A DNA stretch of 64,000 nt from Neobacillus sp. DY30 (GTDB taxonomy: Bacteria > Bacillota > Bacilli > Bacillales > Cytobacillaceae): positions 4,842,001 to 4,906,000 of the forward strand of contig NZ_CP126093.1 in NCBI RefSeq assembly GCF_030123065.1, given 5' to 3'. The notes under the pieces are model-generated. The model worked only from the letters and a program-made list of their open reading frames with translations. It was not told the origin of the DNA and searched no databases. Position numbers and translations under genes: made by a program. Below are positions 1 through 8,138 of this stretch, one piece after another. Numbering within the stretch: position 1 is the stretch's first letter; each line of letters starts with the position of its first letter.

Positions 1-190
1 TTTTACTATCGGAGCTGTAATGACAAGCCTCTGTCTACACGACATGGAGGACAAGCAGGAAGGCTTCTGCGAACACCCACTTTGAGGAGTGGTGGTTTAA
101 AACTTTCTTATATGAGGTACGGCAAATGCGGCTATATATTCTATGAAATTTAACTGCCAGCTTCGATATGAAGCTGGCTTTATTTTATAC
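1..190 (+). ncRNA. ssrS: Probable 6S RNA (3' part, truncated by window edge)
   Basis: No open reading frame explains this stretch. It reads like the 3' half of a 6S RNA: a GCGAACACCCAC segment, a TTTGAG turn, the partly complementary GTGGTGG and then TTTAAAAC, followed by ACGGCAAATGCGG. This resembles the 3' arm of known 6S RNAs (compare the E. coli block ending GCGGCGGCATCTCGG). It ends in a terminator with stem arms at 156-164 and 170-178. 6S RNA binds sigma-A RNA polymerase and damps transcription in stationary phase. The 5' half lies outside the window, so the closing stem cannot be checked. Another structured RNA remains possible. Confidence 0.6.
156..190 (+). terminator. Terminator of the 6S-like RNA
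   Basis: A nine-base-pair stem (GCCAGCTTC with GAAGCTGGC) with a short loop is followed by TTTATTTTAT on the + strand. Confidence 0.8.
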
Positions 191-191
191 A

Positions 192-224
192 TAAAAAATT
201 AGGAAGAGAATCCATCTCTTCCTC
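192..224 (-). terminator. ald terminator
   Basis: Stem AGGAAGAGA/TCTCTTCCT lies just beyond the ald stop codon. On the minus strand it is followed by AATTTTTTAT. Confidence 0.85.
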
Positions 225-232
225 TTCGGATT

Positions 233-1357
233 TTATTTCATCTGACCCAGTAATGTTCTGGTATCTGAGTATTGCAGACCATGTGCTTCTGCCACTGCTT
301 CGTATGTTACGAAGCCGCCCAGTGTATTTATTCCTTTTAGCAATGCCTCATTTTTTTGGCATGCCTGCTTGAAACCCTTGTTGGCAATTTGGATGGCATA
401 GGGTACTGTCACGTTTGTTAGAGCGATAGTTGAAGTCCTTGGCACCGCTCCAGGCATATTAGCAACAGCATAATGAACCACACCATGTTTAATATATGTT
501 GGGTTATCATGAGTCGTTATCCGGTCGGTAGTTTCAAAAACGCCGCCTTGGTCAATGGCTATATCAACGACTACACTTCCTGGGCTCATGGATTGAATCA
601 TTTCTTCTGTTACTAGCTTGGGAGCTTTTGCACCTGGAATTAGTACAGCACCGATTACAACGTCAGAACTTTTCACAGCTTCAGCAATATTATAAGGGTT
701 TGATATAAGCGTTGTAACATCGGAACCGAAAATATCATCTAATTGACGAAGTCGGTCTGGGTTCAAATCAATAATTGTAACTTTGGCTCCAAGTCCAATT
801 GCCATTTTCGCAGCATTTGTCCCTGCTACGCCGCCCCCGATAATCGTAACACTCCCTCTTTGTACACCAGGTACCCCAGAGAGCAAAATGCCCTTTCCTC
901 CGTGAACTCTTTCTAAAAATTGTGCTCCAATTTGCGCAGCCATTCTTCCAGCTACTTCACTCATTGGCGTTAATAAAGGCAAAGACCTATTGGGAAGCTG
1001 CACCGTTTCATAGGCTATACCCACTACCTTGTTATCGATTAAAGCCTTTGTTAATTCAGGCTCTGGAGCTAAATGTAAATATGTAAAAAGAATTAATCCT
1101 TCACGGAAATATTGGTACTCACTTGGCAGAGGTTCTTTTACCTTCATTACCATTTCCATTGACCATGCCTCAGATGCAGTTTCTACGATTTTTGCACCGG
1201 CAGAAATATAATCGTCATCTGTGAAACCAGAACCTTGTCCTGCTCCTTTTTCAATATAAACTTCGTGCCCAAATTTCAACAGGTTGAAAACTCCTGCTGG
1301 TGTCATCGCAACACGATTTTCATTATTTTTTATTTCTTTAGGTATGCCGATTTGCAT
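233..1357 (-). CDS. ald: Alanine dehydrogenase
   Basis: Ald catalyses NAD-dependent oxidative deamination of L-alanine to pyruvate and ammonia in the cytoplasm. In Bacillus it feeds alanine carbon and nitrogen into metabolism, including during sporulation. The 374-residue product has the usual family length. It begins MQIGIPKEIKNNENRVAMTP with the substrate-contacting Arg15, Lys74 in VKEP and catalytic His95 in YLHLAPEPE. The Rossmann loop GGGVAGTNAAKMA starts near residue 174, and an Asp lies in VVVDIAIDQGG. A GGGGG-rich ribosome site precedes the ATG. The gene is a single unit with its own terminator. Identification is secure. Confidence 0.97.
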   Translation of the reverse strand: MQIGIPKEIKNNENRVAMTPAGVFNLLKFGHEVYIEKGAGQGSGFTDDDYISAGAKIVETASEAWSMEMVMKVKEPLPSEYQYFREGLILFTYLHLAPEPELTKALIDNKVVGIAYETVQLPNRSLPLLTPMSEVAGRMAAQIGAQFLERVHGGKGILLSGVPGVQRGSVTIIGGGVAGTNAAKMAIGLGAKVTIIDLNPDRLRQLDDIFGSDVTTLISNPYNIAEAVKSSDVVIGAVLIPGAKAPKLVTEEMIQSMSPGSVVVDIAIDQGGVFETTDRITTHDNPTYIKHGVVHYAVANMPGAVPRTSTIALTNVTVPYAIQIANKGFKQACQKNEALLKGINTLGGFVTYEAVAEAHGLQYSDTRTLLGQMK

Positions 1358-1465
1358 CTATTTACCCCCAATAAATACATTACTTTGAAAACACCTTCAT
1401 TTTACCAAAAAAATGTAGAATTCCCAAACTTTTTTATAATTTACGCTTTTTAGGAGTCCATTATT

Positions 1466-1493
1466 AAGAGCTCTGCACAAGCAAAGCTCTTTT
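1466..1493. terminator. Bidirectional hairpin between ald and the small PY-rich gene
   Basis: Stem AAGAGCT/AGCTCTT (1466-1472 with 1485-1491) is followed by TT on the + side and has an A/T-rich flank on the minus side. It lies 17 bases beyond the stop of the minus-strand gene at 1510 and probably serves that gene. Confidence 0.6.
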
Positions 1494-1509
1494 CATTAGT
1501 TCGCTATAT

Positions 1510-1761
<252 letters not shown>

Positions 1762-1871
1762 TTTTGTTCCTCCTCATTTTTATTACTTACACATTAAAAG
1801 AATATGCAGCCTTAAAATGAGATTCTTGGGTAAATGCCCCGTCAAAAGAAATTTAATAGACGTATACACAT

Positions 1872-1899
1872 AGGAAAACCCGCCTGTTGGCGAGTCCTA
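1872..1899 (-). terminator. Terminator after the 52-residue small gene
   Basis: On the minus strand CTCGCC-AACA-GGCGGG is followed by TTTTCC. The outer bases ATAGGA/TCCTAT extend the stem. Confidence 0.7.
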
Positions 1900-1906
1900 T
1901 AAGTGC

Positions 1907-2065
1907 CTATTCTGATGTGCTTTGTGCTGAAGCCTCGCTAGCCACTTCGAAATCCTGACCAATAAAGCCACTATTGTAGGAATCCATTATTTGTTCACTT
2001 ACCTCATTGGCTCCATGTTCATTAAATTCAAACGTAAAAGACTTACTGCCATCTTTTTTTAACAT
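1907..2065 (-). CDS. Small hypothetical protein (52 aa)
   Basis: The start is taken at the ATG at 2065 (MLKKDGSKSFTFEF) because GAAGGGAGA lies about nine bases upstream. An upstream in-frame ATG at 2101 would place that ribosome site inside the coding region. The product is acidic and soluble, with no membrane segment. It has a beta-like N-terminus (SKSFTFEFNEHG) and a Ser/Ala/Glu-rich tail (EVASEASAQSTSE). It is a single gene with its own terminator and is divergent from the UspA gene. I recognise no family or function. Confidence 0.65.
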   Translation of the reverse strand: MLKKDGSKSFTFEFNEHGANEVSEQIMDSYNSGFIGQDFEVASEASAQSTSE

Positions 2066-2170
2066 TATTTTAATCTCCCTTCGATGGATATTTACCTCCA
2101 TTATTTTTCGAAAAATTGAAACATCTTATCCCTAGAAAATAATGTATAATTTAAGTAAGGAGGGATTACC

Positions 2171-2614
2171 ATGGGAGAAAGATATGGCCATATTTTAGTT
2201 GCCATTGATGGTTCAAAGGAATCAGAATGGGCACTAGAAAAATCGATTGAAATTGCGAAAAGAAATAACGCAAAACTGTTATTAGCACATGTAATCGACA
2301 CAAGGTCATTTCTGTTAATTGATGCATATGACCCAGATATCGCCGAACGCGCAAACAAGCTTGCGATTGATATGCTGGAGAAATATCAAAACCAAGCCAT
2401 TGATCAAGGAGTTACACAAGTTCACTATGAAATTGAATATGGCTCTCCAAAAGTAAAAATACCGAAAGAAATGGCGAAAAAACATGGCATTGATTTAATT
2501 GTCTGCGGTGCAACTGGTATGAATGCAGTTGAAAGGTTTTTAATTGGCAGTGTTTCTGAACATATTACTCGTTACTCCTCATGTGATGTCCTCATCGTCC
2601 GTACTCAAAAATAA
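2171..2614 (+). CDS. Universal stress protein, UspA family
   Basis: This 147-residue single-domain Usp protein begins with the beta1 strand HILVAIDGSKES. It ends with the ATP-binding signature of nucleotide-binding Usps, G-x2-G-x9-G-S, seen as GATGMNAVERFLIGSVSEH at about 113-131. The family binds ATP as dimers and supports survival in stress or stationary phase; the exact role here is unknown. The start has AAGGAGGGATTACC upstream. A TATAAT at 2145-2150 preceded by TG looks like its -10 box, but no good -35 is present at normal spacing. Confidence 0.93.
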   Translation: MGERYGHILVAIDGSKESEWALEKSIEIAKRNNAKLLLAHVIDTRSFLLIDAYDPDIAERANKLAIDMLEKYQNQAIDQGVTQVHYEIEYGSPKVKIPKEMAKKHGIDLIVCGATGMNAVERFLIGSVSEHITRYSSCDVLIVRTQK

Positions 2615-2677
2615 ACTCGTGAATGCTATCAGGATGTGGTGTAAAATAAAAGAATAACTCGTCTTGGAGGCTATCAC

Positions 2678-2992
2678 ATGAAAGAATATTTTTGCTTCGA
2701 TCATCGGCTTGGCATTTCGATCCCCAATCTAGAACTAGAATGGGCACAATATAGTGAGGAAACGCAGCAGGCTATCCTGTTTCATTGGGAACAAATTCGA
2801 GGTTCCATTCCAGATCGAATTGCTGAACTTGAATTGAGTATAAATCAAAAGCAAGCTCAACTTTCTGATGAAAGTAACTTTAAAACCTCATGTGAATTAA
2901 ACAGCGAAATTGCCGAACTAGCATCTATTATTAATGATTTATGGCTGTGGTATCGGGCAAATCAAACTGTATCTGAAAAAATGCACCAATAA
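2678..2992 (+). CDS. Hypothetical coiled-coil protein (104 aa)
   Basis: The ribosome site CTTGGAGG lies eight bases before the ATG. The product is acidic and soluble. The Trp-rich N-terminal half (ELEWAQYSEETQQAILFHWEQIRG) leads into a heptad-like helix (DRIAELELSINQKQAQL) and a second helix ending in LWLWYRANQ. No signal peptide or metal motif is visible. It follows the UspA gene by 63 bases and could be co-transcribed with it, since no terminator lies between them. The two share the terminator after this gene. Family not recognised. Confidence 0.8.
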   Translation: MKEYFCFDHRLGISIPNLELEWAQYSEETQQAILFHWEQIRGSIPDRIAELELSINQKQAQLSDESNFKTSCELNSEIAELASIINDLWLWYRANQTVSEKMHQ

Positions 2993-2994
2993 AA

Positions 2995-3020
2995 AGAGCT
3001 CCCTATTAAGCGGGAGCTCT
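2995..3020. terminator. Bidirectional terminator between the coiled-coil gene (+) and moaB (-)
   Basis: Perfect nine-base-pair stem AGAGCTCCC/GGGAGCTCT. An A-run on the left gives U-rich RNA for the minus strand. Confidence 0.8.
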
Positions 3021-3028
3021 GCTTACCT

Positions 3029-3541
3029 TTAAAGATCCTTTTTAATTTCCCTAACCACATGACCTAATTCAGGCAGGATTAATTTATTCATTGCTAATTT
3101 TACAGCTCCAGTAGAGCCTGGGGTGGAAAAAACACCTTTATTCTTTACTACACCGGCAATCGCTCGTGACAGAATAGCTGCCGAGCCAATATCCTCTTGA
3201 TAGCTTAACATCCTGAATAATTCCCCAAATCCTACAATTTCTTTATCTAGTAAACTTTGAACACTTTCAATCGTGACATCGCGCTTTGCTATTCCTGTTC
3301 CTCCATTTGTTAGGATGACATCTATATCTTCGCGTCCACATCCTTGTAAGATAGCCTCTTTAATAGGCGATGCTTCATCTTTGACAATACAATAGTCAAC
3401 AACGGCGTGCCCGGCTTGTTCCAGCAATTCTATCATCAGCTTGCCACTCTTATCTGTATCCTTATTCCTCGTATCGCTCACAGTGATTACTTTACAATTA
3501 ATAGTCTTTGGAGCTTCTTGTTTATGTTCCGTTGTACTCAT
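3029..3541 (-). CDS. moaB: Molybdenum cofactor biosynthesis protein MoaB
   Basis: MoaB/MogA-fold proteins adenylylate molybdopterin before molybdenum insertion. The 170-residue product carries the fold's conserved loops: VSDTRNKDTDKSG, ILTNGGTGIAKRDVT (the MPT-binding GGTG) at about 87-101, and FSTPGSTGAVKLAMNK near the end. Its ATG follows the ecsC-like stop codon after a single base, so translation is probably coupled to that gene. MoaB alone does not prove a complete Moco pathway; no other mo genes are in the window. Confidence 0.95.
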   Translation of the reverse strand: MSTTEHKQEAPKTINCKVITVSDTRNKDTDKSGKLMIELLEQAGHAVVDYCIVKDEASPIKEAILQGCGREDIDVILTNGGTGIAKRDVTIESVQSLLDKEIVGFGELFRMLSYQEDIGSAAILSRAIAGVVKNKGVFSTPGSTGAVKLAMNKLILPELGHVVREIKKDL

Positions 3542-3542
3542 C

Positions 3543-4385
3543 TTAGATTTCCTCTTTCTGATTAAGATAGCGCAATTGATAATAGTTATGGGCGAATTCT
3601 GTAACTTTTCTTGTTAATTGATAATTAGTCCCTGCACCGATAGCCATACTAACCAGCGGAATTCCTTGAATGAGCCTTTTGCGGAACAACGTAATAACCA
3701 TTGCTTTTAATAATTGTTGAATGGGCTGTTCCAGCCAAGTTACGTCTGTAAGTTCTTCAGTGCCTTCATAAAAATAATGATCACGGCTTGAATTCATTTC
3801 GTTCATTAAAACCGCCCATCCCTCTTTTTGTAGTCGGGCAGGTAAGGTAGCAGTATGAAAGACTTTTAAAGAACTCATCATCTCGTATGGTGTATTCACC
3901 TCGAAACCATATGTCATGGCAATTAATTGGACCGCTCTTAAATTAATTACCGCCATCGCTGGTATGTCTGTACCCAATAGCAGCGGCCCGCCTGTTCCAG
4001 CTAAGCCTCCCTGTGCAAAAGAGTATAATCGGTGCCTTGCAATTTGCTGCATAGCTATGTACTTTAATTGATCGATGTCCAGTTTTGTTAAATCCTCAAT
4101 TTGATGCAAATCCTTATTAAAAACACGGCCTGAAGATAGGATTCTTTCCTTTGCGTCCATCTGTATTTGTGTGCCCTGAATTAAACCATGCAAATGGAAC
4201 AACCAGCTATCAATAACTGAAAAAAATTGACTTTGAACTTTTTCAGGTAATAAAGAGAAAGAGCGCTCTAAATATTTTTCGTACGTAAGCTGTAAATCAT
4301 TTGCCTCGTAGTTATATAATTGTTTTTCCCATTCCCTAATTTCGTTCAATACCTCTGTTTCCCGTTCAGTTAATGGCAAAGGCAA
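3543..4385 (-). CDS. EcsC family protein
   Basis: This 280-residue protein resembles the EcsC family. Features are the conserved aromatic N-terminal segment (EIREWEKQLY), a central Gly-rich hydrophobic stretch (FAQGGLAGTGGPLLLGTDIPAMAVINLRAV, residues about 137-165) and a second one near the end (LIQGIPLVSMAIGAGTNY). EcsC itself is the non-ATPase, non-permease partner of the EcsAB exporter; the role of stand-alone members is unknown. It is upstream of moaB in one operon, with a one-base gap. The assignment rests on motif resemblance. Confidence 0.8.
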   Translation of the reverse strand: MPLPLTERETEVLNEIREWEKQLYNYEANDLQLTYEKYLERSFSLLPEKVQSQFFSVIDSWLFHLHGLIQGTQIQMDAKERILSSGRVFNKDLHQIEDLTKLDIDQLKYIAMQQIARHRLYSFAQGGLAGTGGPLLLGTDIPAMAVINLRAVQLIAMTYGFEVNTPYEMMSSLKVFHTATLPARLQKEGWAVLMNEMNSSRDHYFYEGTEELTDVTWLEQPIQQLLKAMVITLFRKRLIQGIPLVSMAIGAGTNYQLTRKVTEFAHNYYQLRYLNQKEEI

Positions 4386-4448
4386 TTCCTCCCTACTTCA
4401 TCTATTACTTTTCAGTATATCACAAAGAAATATAGTTAAAAAATGTGA

Positions 4449-4483
4449 AAAGGCAAACCATCTCTACGACAGTCTGCCTTTTT
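4449..4483 (-). terminator. ackA terminator
   Basis: On the minus strand AGGCAGAC pairs with GTTTGCCT (one G-U), followed by TTTT, directly after the ackA stop. Confidence 0.85.
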
Positions 4484-4490
4484 TCAAGAA

Positions 4491-5678
4491 TTATTGTGCT
4501 AAACGAACAACGTCACGTGCAATCATTACTTCTTCATTTGTAGGAATAACGATTACTTTTACTGGTGAATGAGGATAGTTTATGAATCTTTCCTCACCTC
4601 TGATTTTATTTAATGCCGGATCCCAATAAACGCCCATAAATTCTAGACCCTTTAATACCTGTTCCCGTACAACATCACTGTTTTCACCGATACCAGCTGT
4701 AAAAATGATGGCGTCTACACCATACATACGTGAAGCATAGGACCCAATGTATTTATGGATTCGGTTGGCAAAAACGTCCAATGCAAGCTGTGCTCGTTCA
4801 TTTCCTTTACGCGCTTCAATTTCGATATCTCTTAAGTCACTAGAGAAACCAGAAACACCTAGCATTCCACTCTTTTTATTTAGGACATCGAGAACCTCTT
4901 CAGCCGTTTTATTTGTTTTTTCCATGATAAACGGAATAAGAGCTGGGTCAATGTTACCTGAACGTGTTCCCATTGTAACCCCCGCAAGAGGTGTAAAGCC
5001 CATTGATGTGTCGATTGATTTTCCGCCCTCAATGGCAGCAATACTAGCTCCATTACCTAAATGGCAGGAAAGAAGGCGAAGCTGCTCTACTGGGCGGCCT
5101 AAAAGTTCAGCTGCACGCTGTGAAACATATTTATGGCTTGTTCCGTGGAAGCCATATTTTCGAATACCATATTTCTCATAATATTCGTATGGAAGGCTGT
5201 ATAAATATGAACTTTCTGGCATCGTTTGATGAAAAGCCGTATCAAAAACAGCTACTGCTGGGACGTTAGGAAGTACAGCTTGAAAAGCTTTAATTCCAGT
5301 TACGTTGGCAGGGTTATGCAATGGAGCTAACTCCGATAAATCTTCAATTTTCTTAAGCACTTCTTCCGTAATAAGAGCTGAATCGCTAAACTCTTCTCCG
5401 CCGTGAACAACTCGGTGACCAATTCCTTCAATCTCATTTAATGATTGAATGATACCTAAAGTGGTAAGCTTATCAAGCAGCATTTTCACCCCGACTTCAT
5501 GGTCAGGAATATCAATGGTTTCGGTGACTTTTTCACCGTTAACAGAAATGGTAAAGATAGAATCATTTAATCCGATTCTCTCAATGATTCCTTTCGTAAT
5601 AACATCTTCATTTGGCATTTCAAATAATTGAAATTTTAATGAAGAACTACCTGCATTAATGGCAATAATTTTAGACAT
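4491..5678 (-). CDS. ackA: Acetate kinase
   Basis: AckA converts acetyl phosphate and ADP to acetate and ATP, the last step of overflow acetate formation. The start is set at 5678 (MSKIIAINAGSSSLKF) because AAAGGAGCG lies eight bases upstream. The reading frame extends 24 codons further upstream but that region has no family homology. Signature blocks are all present: INAGSSSLKFQLF, GHRVVHGGE, FDTAFHQTMP, HGTSHKYV (catalytic His), the GNGAS/TSMG/TRSG phosphate-loop region and FTAGIGENS. The length of 395 residues is typical. A cre-like box and promoter upstream suggest CcpA activation, as known in B. subtilis. Confidence 0.97.
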   Translation of the reverse strand: MSKIIAINAGSSSLKFQLFEMPNEDVITKGIIERIGLNDSIFTISVNGEKVTETIDIPDHEVGVKMLLDKLTTLGIIQSLNEIEGIGHRVVHGGEEFSDSALITEEVLKKIEDLSELAPLHNPANVTGIKAFQAVLPNVPAVAVFDTAFHQTMPESSYLYSLPYEYYEKYGIRKYGFHGTSHKYVSQRAAELLGRPVEQLRLLSCHLGNGASIAAIEGGKSIDTSMGFTPLAGVTMGTRSGNIDPALIPFIMEKTNKTAEEVLDVLNKKSGMLGVSGFSSDLRDIEIEARKGNERAQLALDVFANRIHKYIGSYASRMYGVDAIIFTAGIGENSDVVREQVLKGLEFMGVYWDPALNKIRGEERFINYPHSPVKVIVIPTNEEVMIARDVVRLAQ

Positions 5679-5782
5679 TTGGTTTACCGCTCCTTTTATA
5701 AAACAACATCGGCCGGGAAGGTCCATTTTCCGTACAAGGTTATTTTGCACAAACCGACATCGTTTATTGCTATCGTCACCTC

Positions 5783-5811
5783 ATTTAATCACTGTATAAT
5801 TTACATTTCAA
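5783..5811 (-). promoter_or_regulatory. Probable sigma-A promoter of ackA
   Basis: On the minus strand TTGAAA (5806-5811) and TTAAAT (5783-5788) are separated by 17 bases. The -10 box is weak, as expected for an activator-dependent promoter. Transcription would start near 5776, about 98 bases before the ATG. Confidence 0.5.
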
Positions 5812-5824
5812 GGAGTAAATTGGA

Positions 5825-5838
5825 TGGAAGCGGTTACC
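5825..5838. promoter_or_regulatory. cre-like CcpA operator upstream of ackA
   Basis: TGGAAGCGGTTACC matches the cre consensus TGWAANCGNTNWCA at 12 of 14 positions. Its centre lies about 56 bases upstream of the predicted ackA start site, the geometry of CcpA-activated ackA in B. subtilis. Confidence 0.65.
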
Positions 5839-5884
5839 CTCAAAATGAAAATTTATTCACATTATTCTAATTGTTCTTAACCAA

Positions 5885-5926
5885 TAAAAAAGCGATAAAA
5901 CCGTTAATATCCCCGGTTTTATCGCT
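5885..5926 (-). terminator. ytxK terminator (overlaps the 3' end of the gene)
   Basis: Perfect 12-base-pair stem AGCGATAAAACC/GGTTTTATCGCT (5891-5902 with 5915-5926) followed on the minus strand by TTTTTTATT. The ytxK stop codon lies within the first arm. Confidence 0.9.
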
Positions 5927-6902
5927 TATTATCTAAAAACCATTTCTCAATTTTCTTTAACATATTATCCATTTCAACAGCATTAGATAAGTTTGGTAAA
6001 TTGACAAGTAAAGCTTGTTGCGGTGCTGCTATTCCTTCGCCCTTCTTTTGCAGAATTAAGATACTTTTGGCTGCATTTTTATTTTTAAACATACTTACTG
6101 GCAGTTGGAGAAGCCCTTGAATAATGACCTCTTCTTTAAAGAAGTCACGAAGCTGATGTGCTTGATCACTTTCAAAAAGACCATTCGGGATGATAAAAAA
6201 TAAGTATCCACCCGGTTTGGTGTGGCGAACACTTTGCTCCATGAATAAGTGATGAGCATAGGAGTGCCCTTCGTCCGCTTTTAATTTATAATCTAACGCG
6301 CGGACATCATTAGGGTAATATCCAACCGGCAAGTCAGCTATTACGGCGTCGACCGGATCAATAAATAAAGGTTCCAGACTATCCTGATTGAAAAGCTCAA
6401 TCGGATGTTCTTGTAAATTTGCATTCACATAGGCAAGTTTAATTAACAAGTCATCTATATCTATACCAATTGATTGGACATTTTTTTGCAATTGGTTAAG
6501 AACGGTTGTTAATAAATTTCCCGTTCCAATTGCAGGATCTAATATTCGAAAAGAGGATTGTGTCATAAACTTGTCCACTAAATAACTAATCAACATACCT
6601 ACACTGTCAGGTGTCATCTGATGATTAGGCTGAACATTCTCTTTCATCCCTTTTAAGATGACGAGCTGGTAGGCTTTACGAATTTCTTCCTTTGAAAAAT
6701 CGTCTAAATTAATTTCATTATATTGTTTATTAAGTCTTTTTTCTGTAATCTCACTTACTTCATCCTGAAGAATAGATCCGTGAAATAAATTTTCGCCTGT
6801 TTCGGCTAATGCCTCTAAATATGTACATGATAGTTCTTCCTGTAAAACAAGAGCTGTTTCATTAAATAATGTGAAAAGTTGTTCGACTGGAGCAATTTTC
6901 AT
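5919..6902 (-). CDS. ytxK: Class I SAM-dependent methyltransferase YtxK
   Basis: YtxK belongs to the N6-adenine DNA methyltransferase-like fold. The SAM-binding motif is clear (RILDPAIGTGNLLTTV). The catalytic NPP[YF] position is replaced by DLPVGYYP, so classic adenine methylation is doubtful and the substrate is unknown. I start it at 6902 (MKIAPVEQLF) because GGGAGGTG lies five bases upstream; the longer frame from 6935 runs through that ribosome site. It lies between tpx and ackA as in B. subtilis. The length of 327 residues is in the usual range. Confidence 0.9.
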   Translation of the reverse strand: MKIAPVEQLFTLFNETALVLQEELSCTYLEALAETGENLFHGSILQDEVSEITEKRLNKQYNEINLDDFSKEEIRKAYQLVILKGMKENVQPNHQMTPDSVGMLISYLVDKFMTQSSFRILDPAIGTGNLLTTVLNQLQKNVQSIGIDIDDLLIKLAYVNANLQEHPIELFNQDSLEPLFIDPVDAVIADLPVGYYPNDVRALDYKLKADEGHSYAHHLFMEQSVRHTKPGGYLFFIIPNGLFESDQAHQLRDFFKEEVIIQGLLQLPVSMFKNKNAAKSILILQKKGEGIAAPQQALLVNLPNLSNAVEMDNMLKKIEKWFLDNKR

Positions 6903-6966
6903 GCTAACACCTCCCAAATAAAGAAAAGACCTCATCCATAGACGAGGCCGTAATCGCCGTTAATAA

Positions 6967-7467
6967 TTACTTTGCATTTCTAGCTGCTTCAAGTGCTGCT
7001 TCATAGTTCGGATGATTTGTTGCCTCACTTACATATTCTACATAAGTAACAGTATCAGTTGAATCTACAACAAAAACTGCTCGAGTTAATAATCTTAACT
7101 CTTGAATTGCAACACCGTATGCTTCTCCAAAAGAAAGATCACGGTGGTCAGATAATGTTTGTACATTTTCAATGCCGTTTGCCCCACACCAGCGTTTTTG
7201 TGCAAATGGAAGGTCTACGCTAATTGTTAGGATTTTAACATCTCCTAAACTATTTGCTTCTTCATTAAAGCGACGAGTTTCTGCATCACACACGCCAGTA
7301 TCTAAAGAAGGAACTGCACTGATTAATCGTACCTGACCTTTTGTATTTTCTAAGGTTACAGGTGTTAAATCATTCGCTAACACGCTGAAATTAGGAGCCT
7401 TGTCTCCTACCTTCACCTCGTTGCCTAACAATGTTACTGGATTCCCCTTAAAAGTTACGTTTGCCAT
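6967..7467 (-). CDS. tpx: Thiol peroxidase (atypical 2-Cys peroxiredoxin)
   Basis: Tpx reduces hydrogen peroxide and alkyl peroxides with electrons from thioredoxin. The peroxidatic Cys60 sits in PSLDTGVCDAETRRF and the resolving Cys94 in KRWCGANG, both at their canonical numbers in a 166-residue protein. The start has AGGAGG seven bases upstream. It is single or co-transcribed with ytxK (64-base gap, no clear terminator). Identification is secure. Confidence 0.97.
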   Translation of the reverse strand: MANVTFKGNPVTLLGNEVKVGDKAPNFSVLANDLTPVTLENTKGQVRLISAVPSLDTGVCDAETRRFNEEANSLGDVKILTISVDLPFAQKRWCGANGIENVQTLSDHRDLSFGEAYGVAIQELRLLTRAVFVVDSTDTVTYVEYVSEATNHPNYEAALEAARNAK

Positions 7468-7584
7468 TTAAACATCCTCCTTTTTCGTTCGAACAAAAGC
7501 AAAACTGCCTTCATTACAACTATGTACAGTGTAAATATATCTTTTCAGTATTCTTTTTGCAATGATTTAAGCTTTCACTTCATG

Positions 7585-7625
7585 AAAAAAGTTAACCTCC
7601 CCCTTTAATGGCAGAGATTAACTTC
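7585..7625 (-). terminator. ytfJ terminator
   Basis: AGTTAATCTC pairs with GAGGTTAACT (one mismatch) on the minus strand, followed by TTTTTTCATG. Confidence 0.8.
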
Positions 7626-7632
7626 TTTTATC

Positions 7633-8121
7633 CTATATATCAAATTCTTGCTTAGCAGCTTCATTTTGCTTGGATTGCTGTGAACCTTGCTGGGATCCCT
7701 GCTGATTGCCTTGCTGCTCATTTTTTTTCGAGAACATTTGTTGAATCTTATCTACTGCTTGAGGTGCTAATTCTAAAATTTTCTCATATAGGTGAGTACT
7801 TTCGTCAAGGTGAAGCATTTTTACACCTTTTGAGTTCACAATTAAGAAAGCAATTGGAGTTATTGAGACTCCGCCACCGCTACCTCCGCCAAATGGAAGC
7901 TTAGGCTGACCTTTCCCTTCTCCTTCTCCTTTTGACTGTGACCCTTCTAGTTTAAATTCGCTTCCTCCAGCGGCAAATCCAAAGCCTACTTTGGAGACTG
8001 TAAGAATTACACTTCCATCAGGAGTTTCTACAGGATCACCTATAATGGTATTAACATCAATCATTTCTTTTAAACTTTCCATAGCAGTCGTCATTAAACC
8101 TTGAATTGGATGTTCAGACAT
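7633..8121 (-). CDS. ytfJ: Spore germination/sporulation protein GerW (YtfJ)
   Basis: GerW is a forespore protein needed for germination responses to dipicolinate in Bacillus. The 162-residue product has the conserved N-terminus IQGLMTTAMESLKEMIDVNTIIGDPVETPDG, the Gly-rich KVGFGFAAGGSEF and GGGSGGGVSITPIAF segments, and a low-complexity C-terminal tail of Gln/Gly/Ser repeats (QQGSQQGSQQ). It follows ytfI by 17 bases with AGAGGAGGAAAC as ribosome site, so the two form a sporulation operon as in B. subtilis. Confidence 0.93.
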   Translation of the reverse strand: MSEHPIQGLMTTAMESLKEMIDVNTIIGDPVETPDGSVILTVSKVGFGFAAGGSEFKLEGSQSKGEGEGKGQPKLPFGGGSGGGVSITPIAFLIVNSKGVKMLHLDESTHLYEKILELAPQAVDKIQQMFSKKNEQQGNQQGSQQGSQQSKQNEAAKQEFDI

Positions 8122-8138
8122 AGCTGTTTCCTCCTCTT

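Noticed and set aside
1029..1453. Open frames on the + strand opposite ald
   Set aside because: Antisense shadows of a well-supported gene with no start signals.
5679..5750. N-terminal extension of ackA
   Set aside because: No family homology, and a good ribosome site lies before the internal ATG at 5678.
5824..5880. An 18-codon open frame (starting MEAVTLKMK) on the + strand with AAGGAG eight bases upstream and a hairpin after it
   Set aside because: It overlaps the cre box and promoter of ackA, its hairpin belongs to ytxK on the other strand, and no + strand -35 box is found. Chance is more likely.
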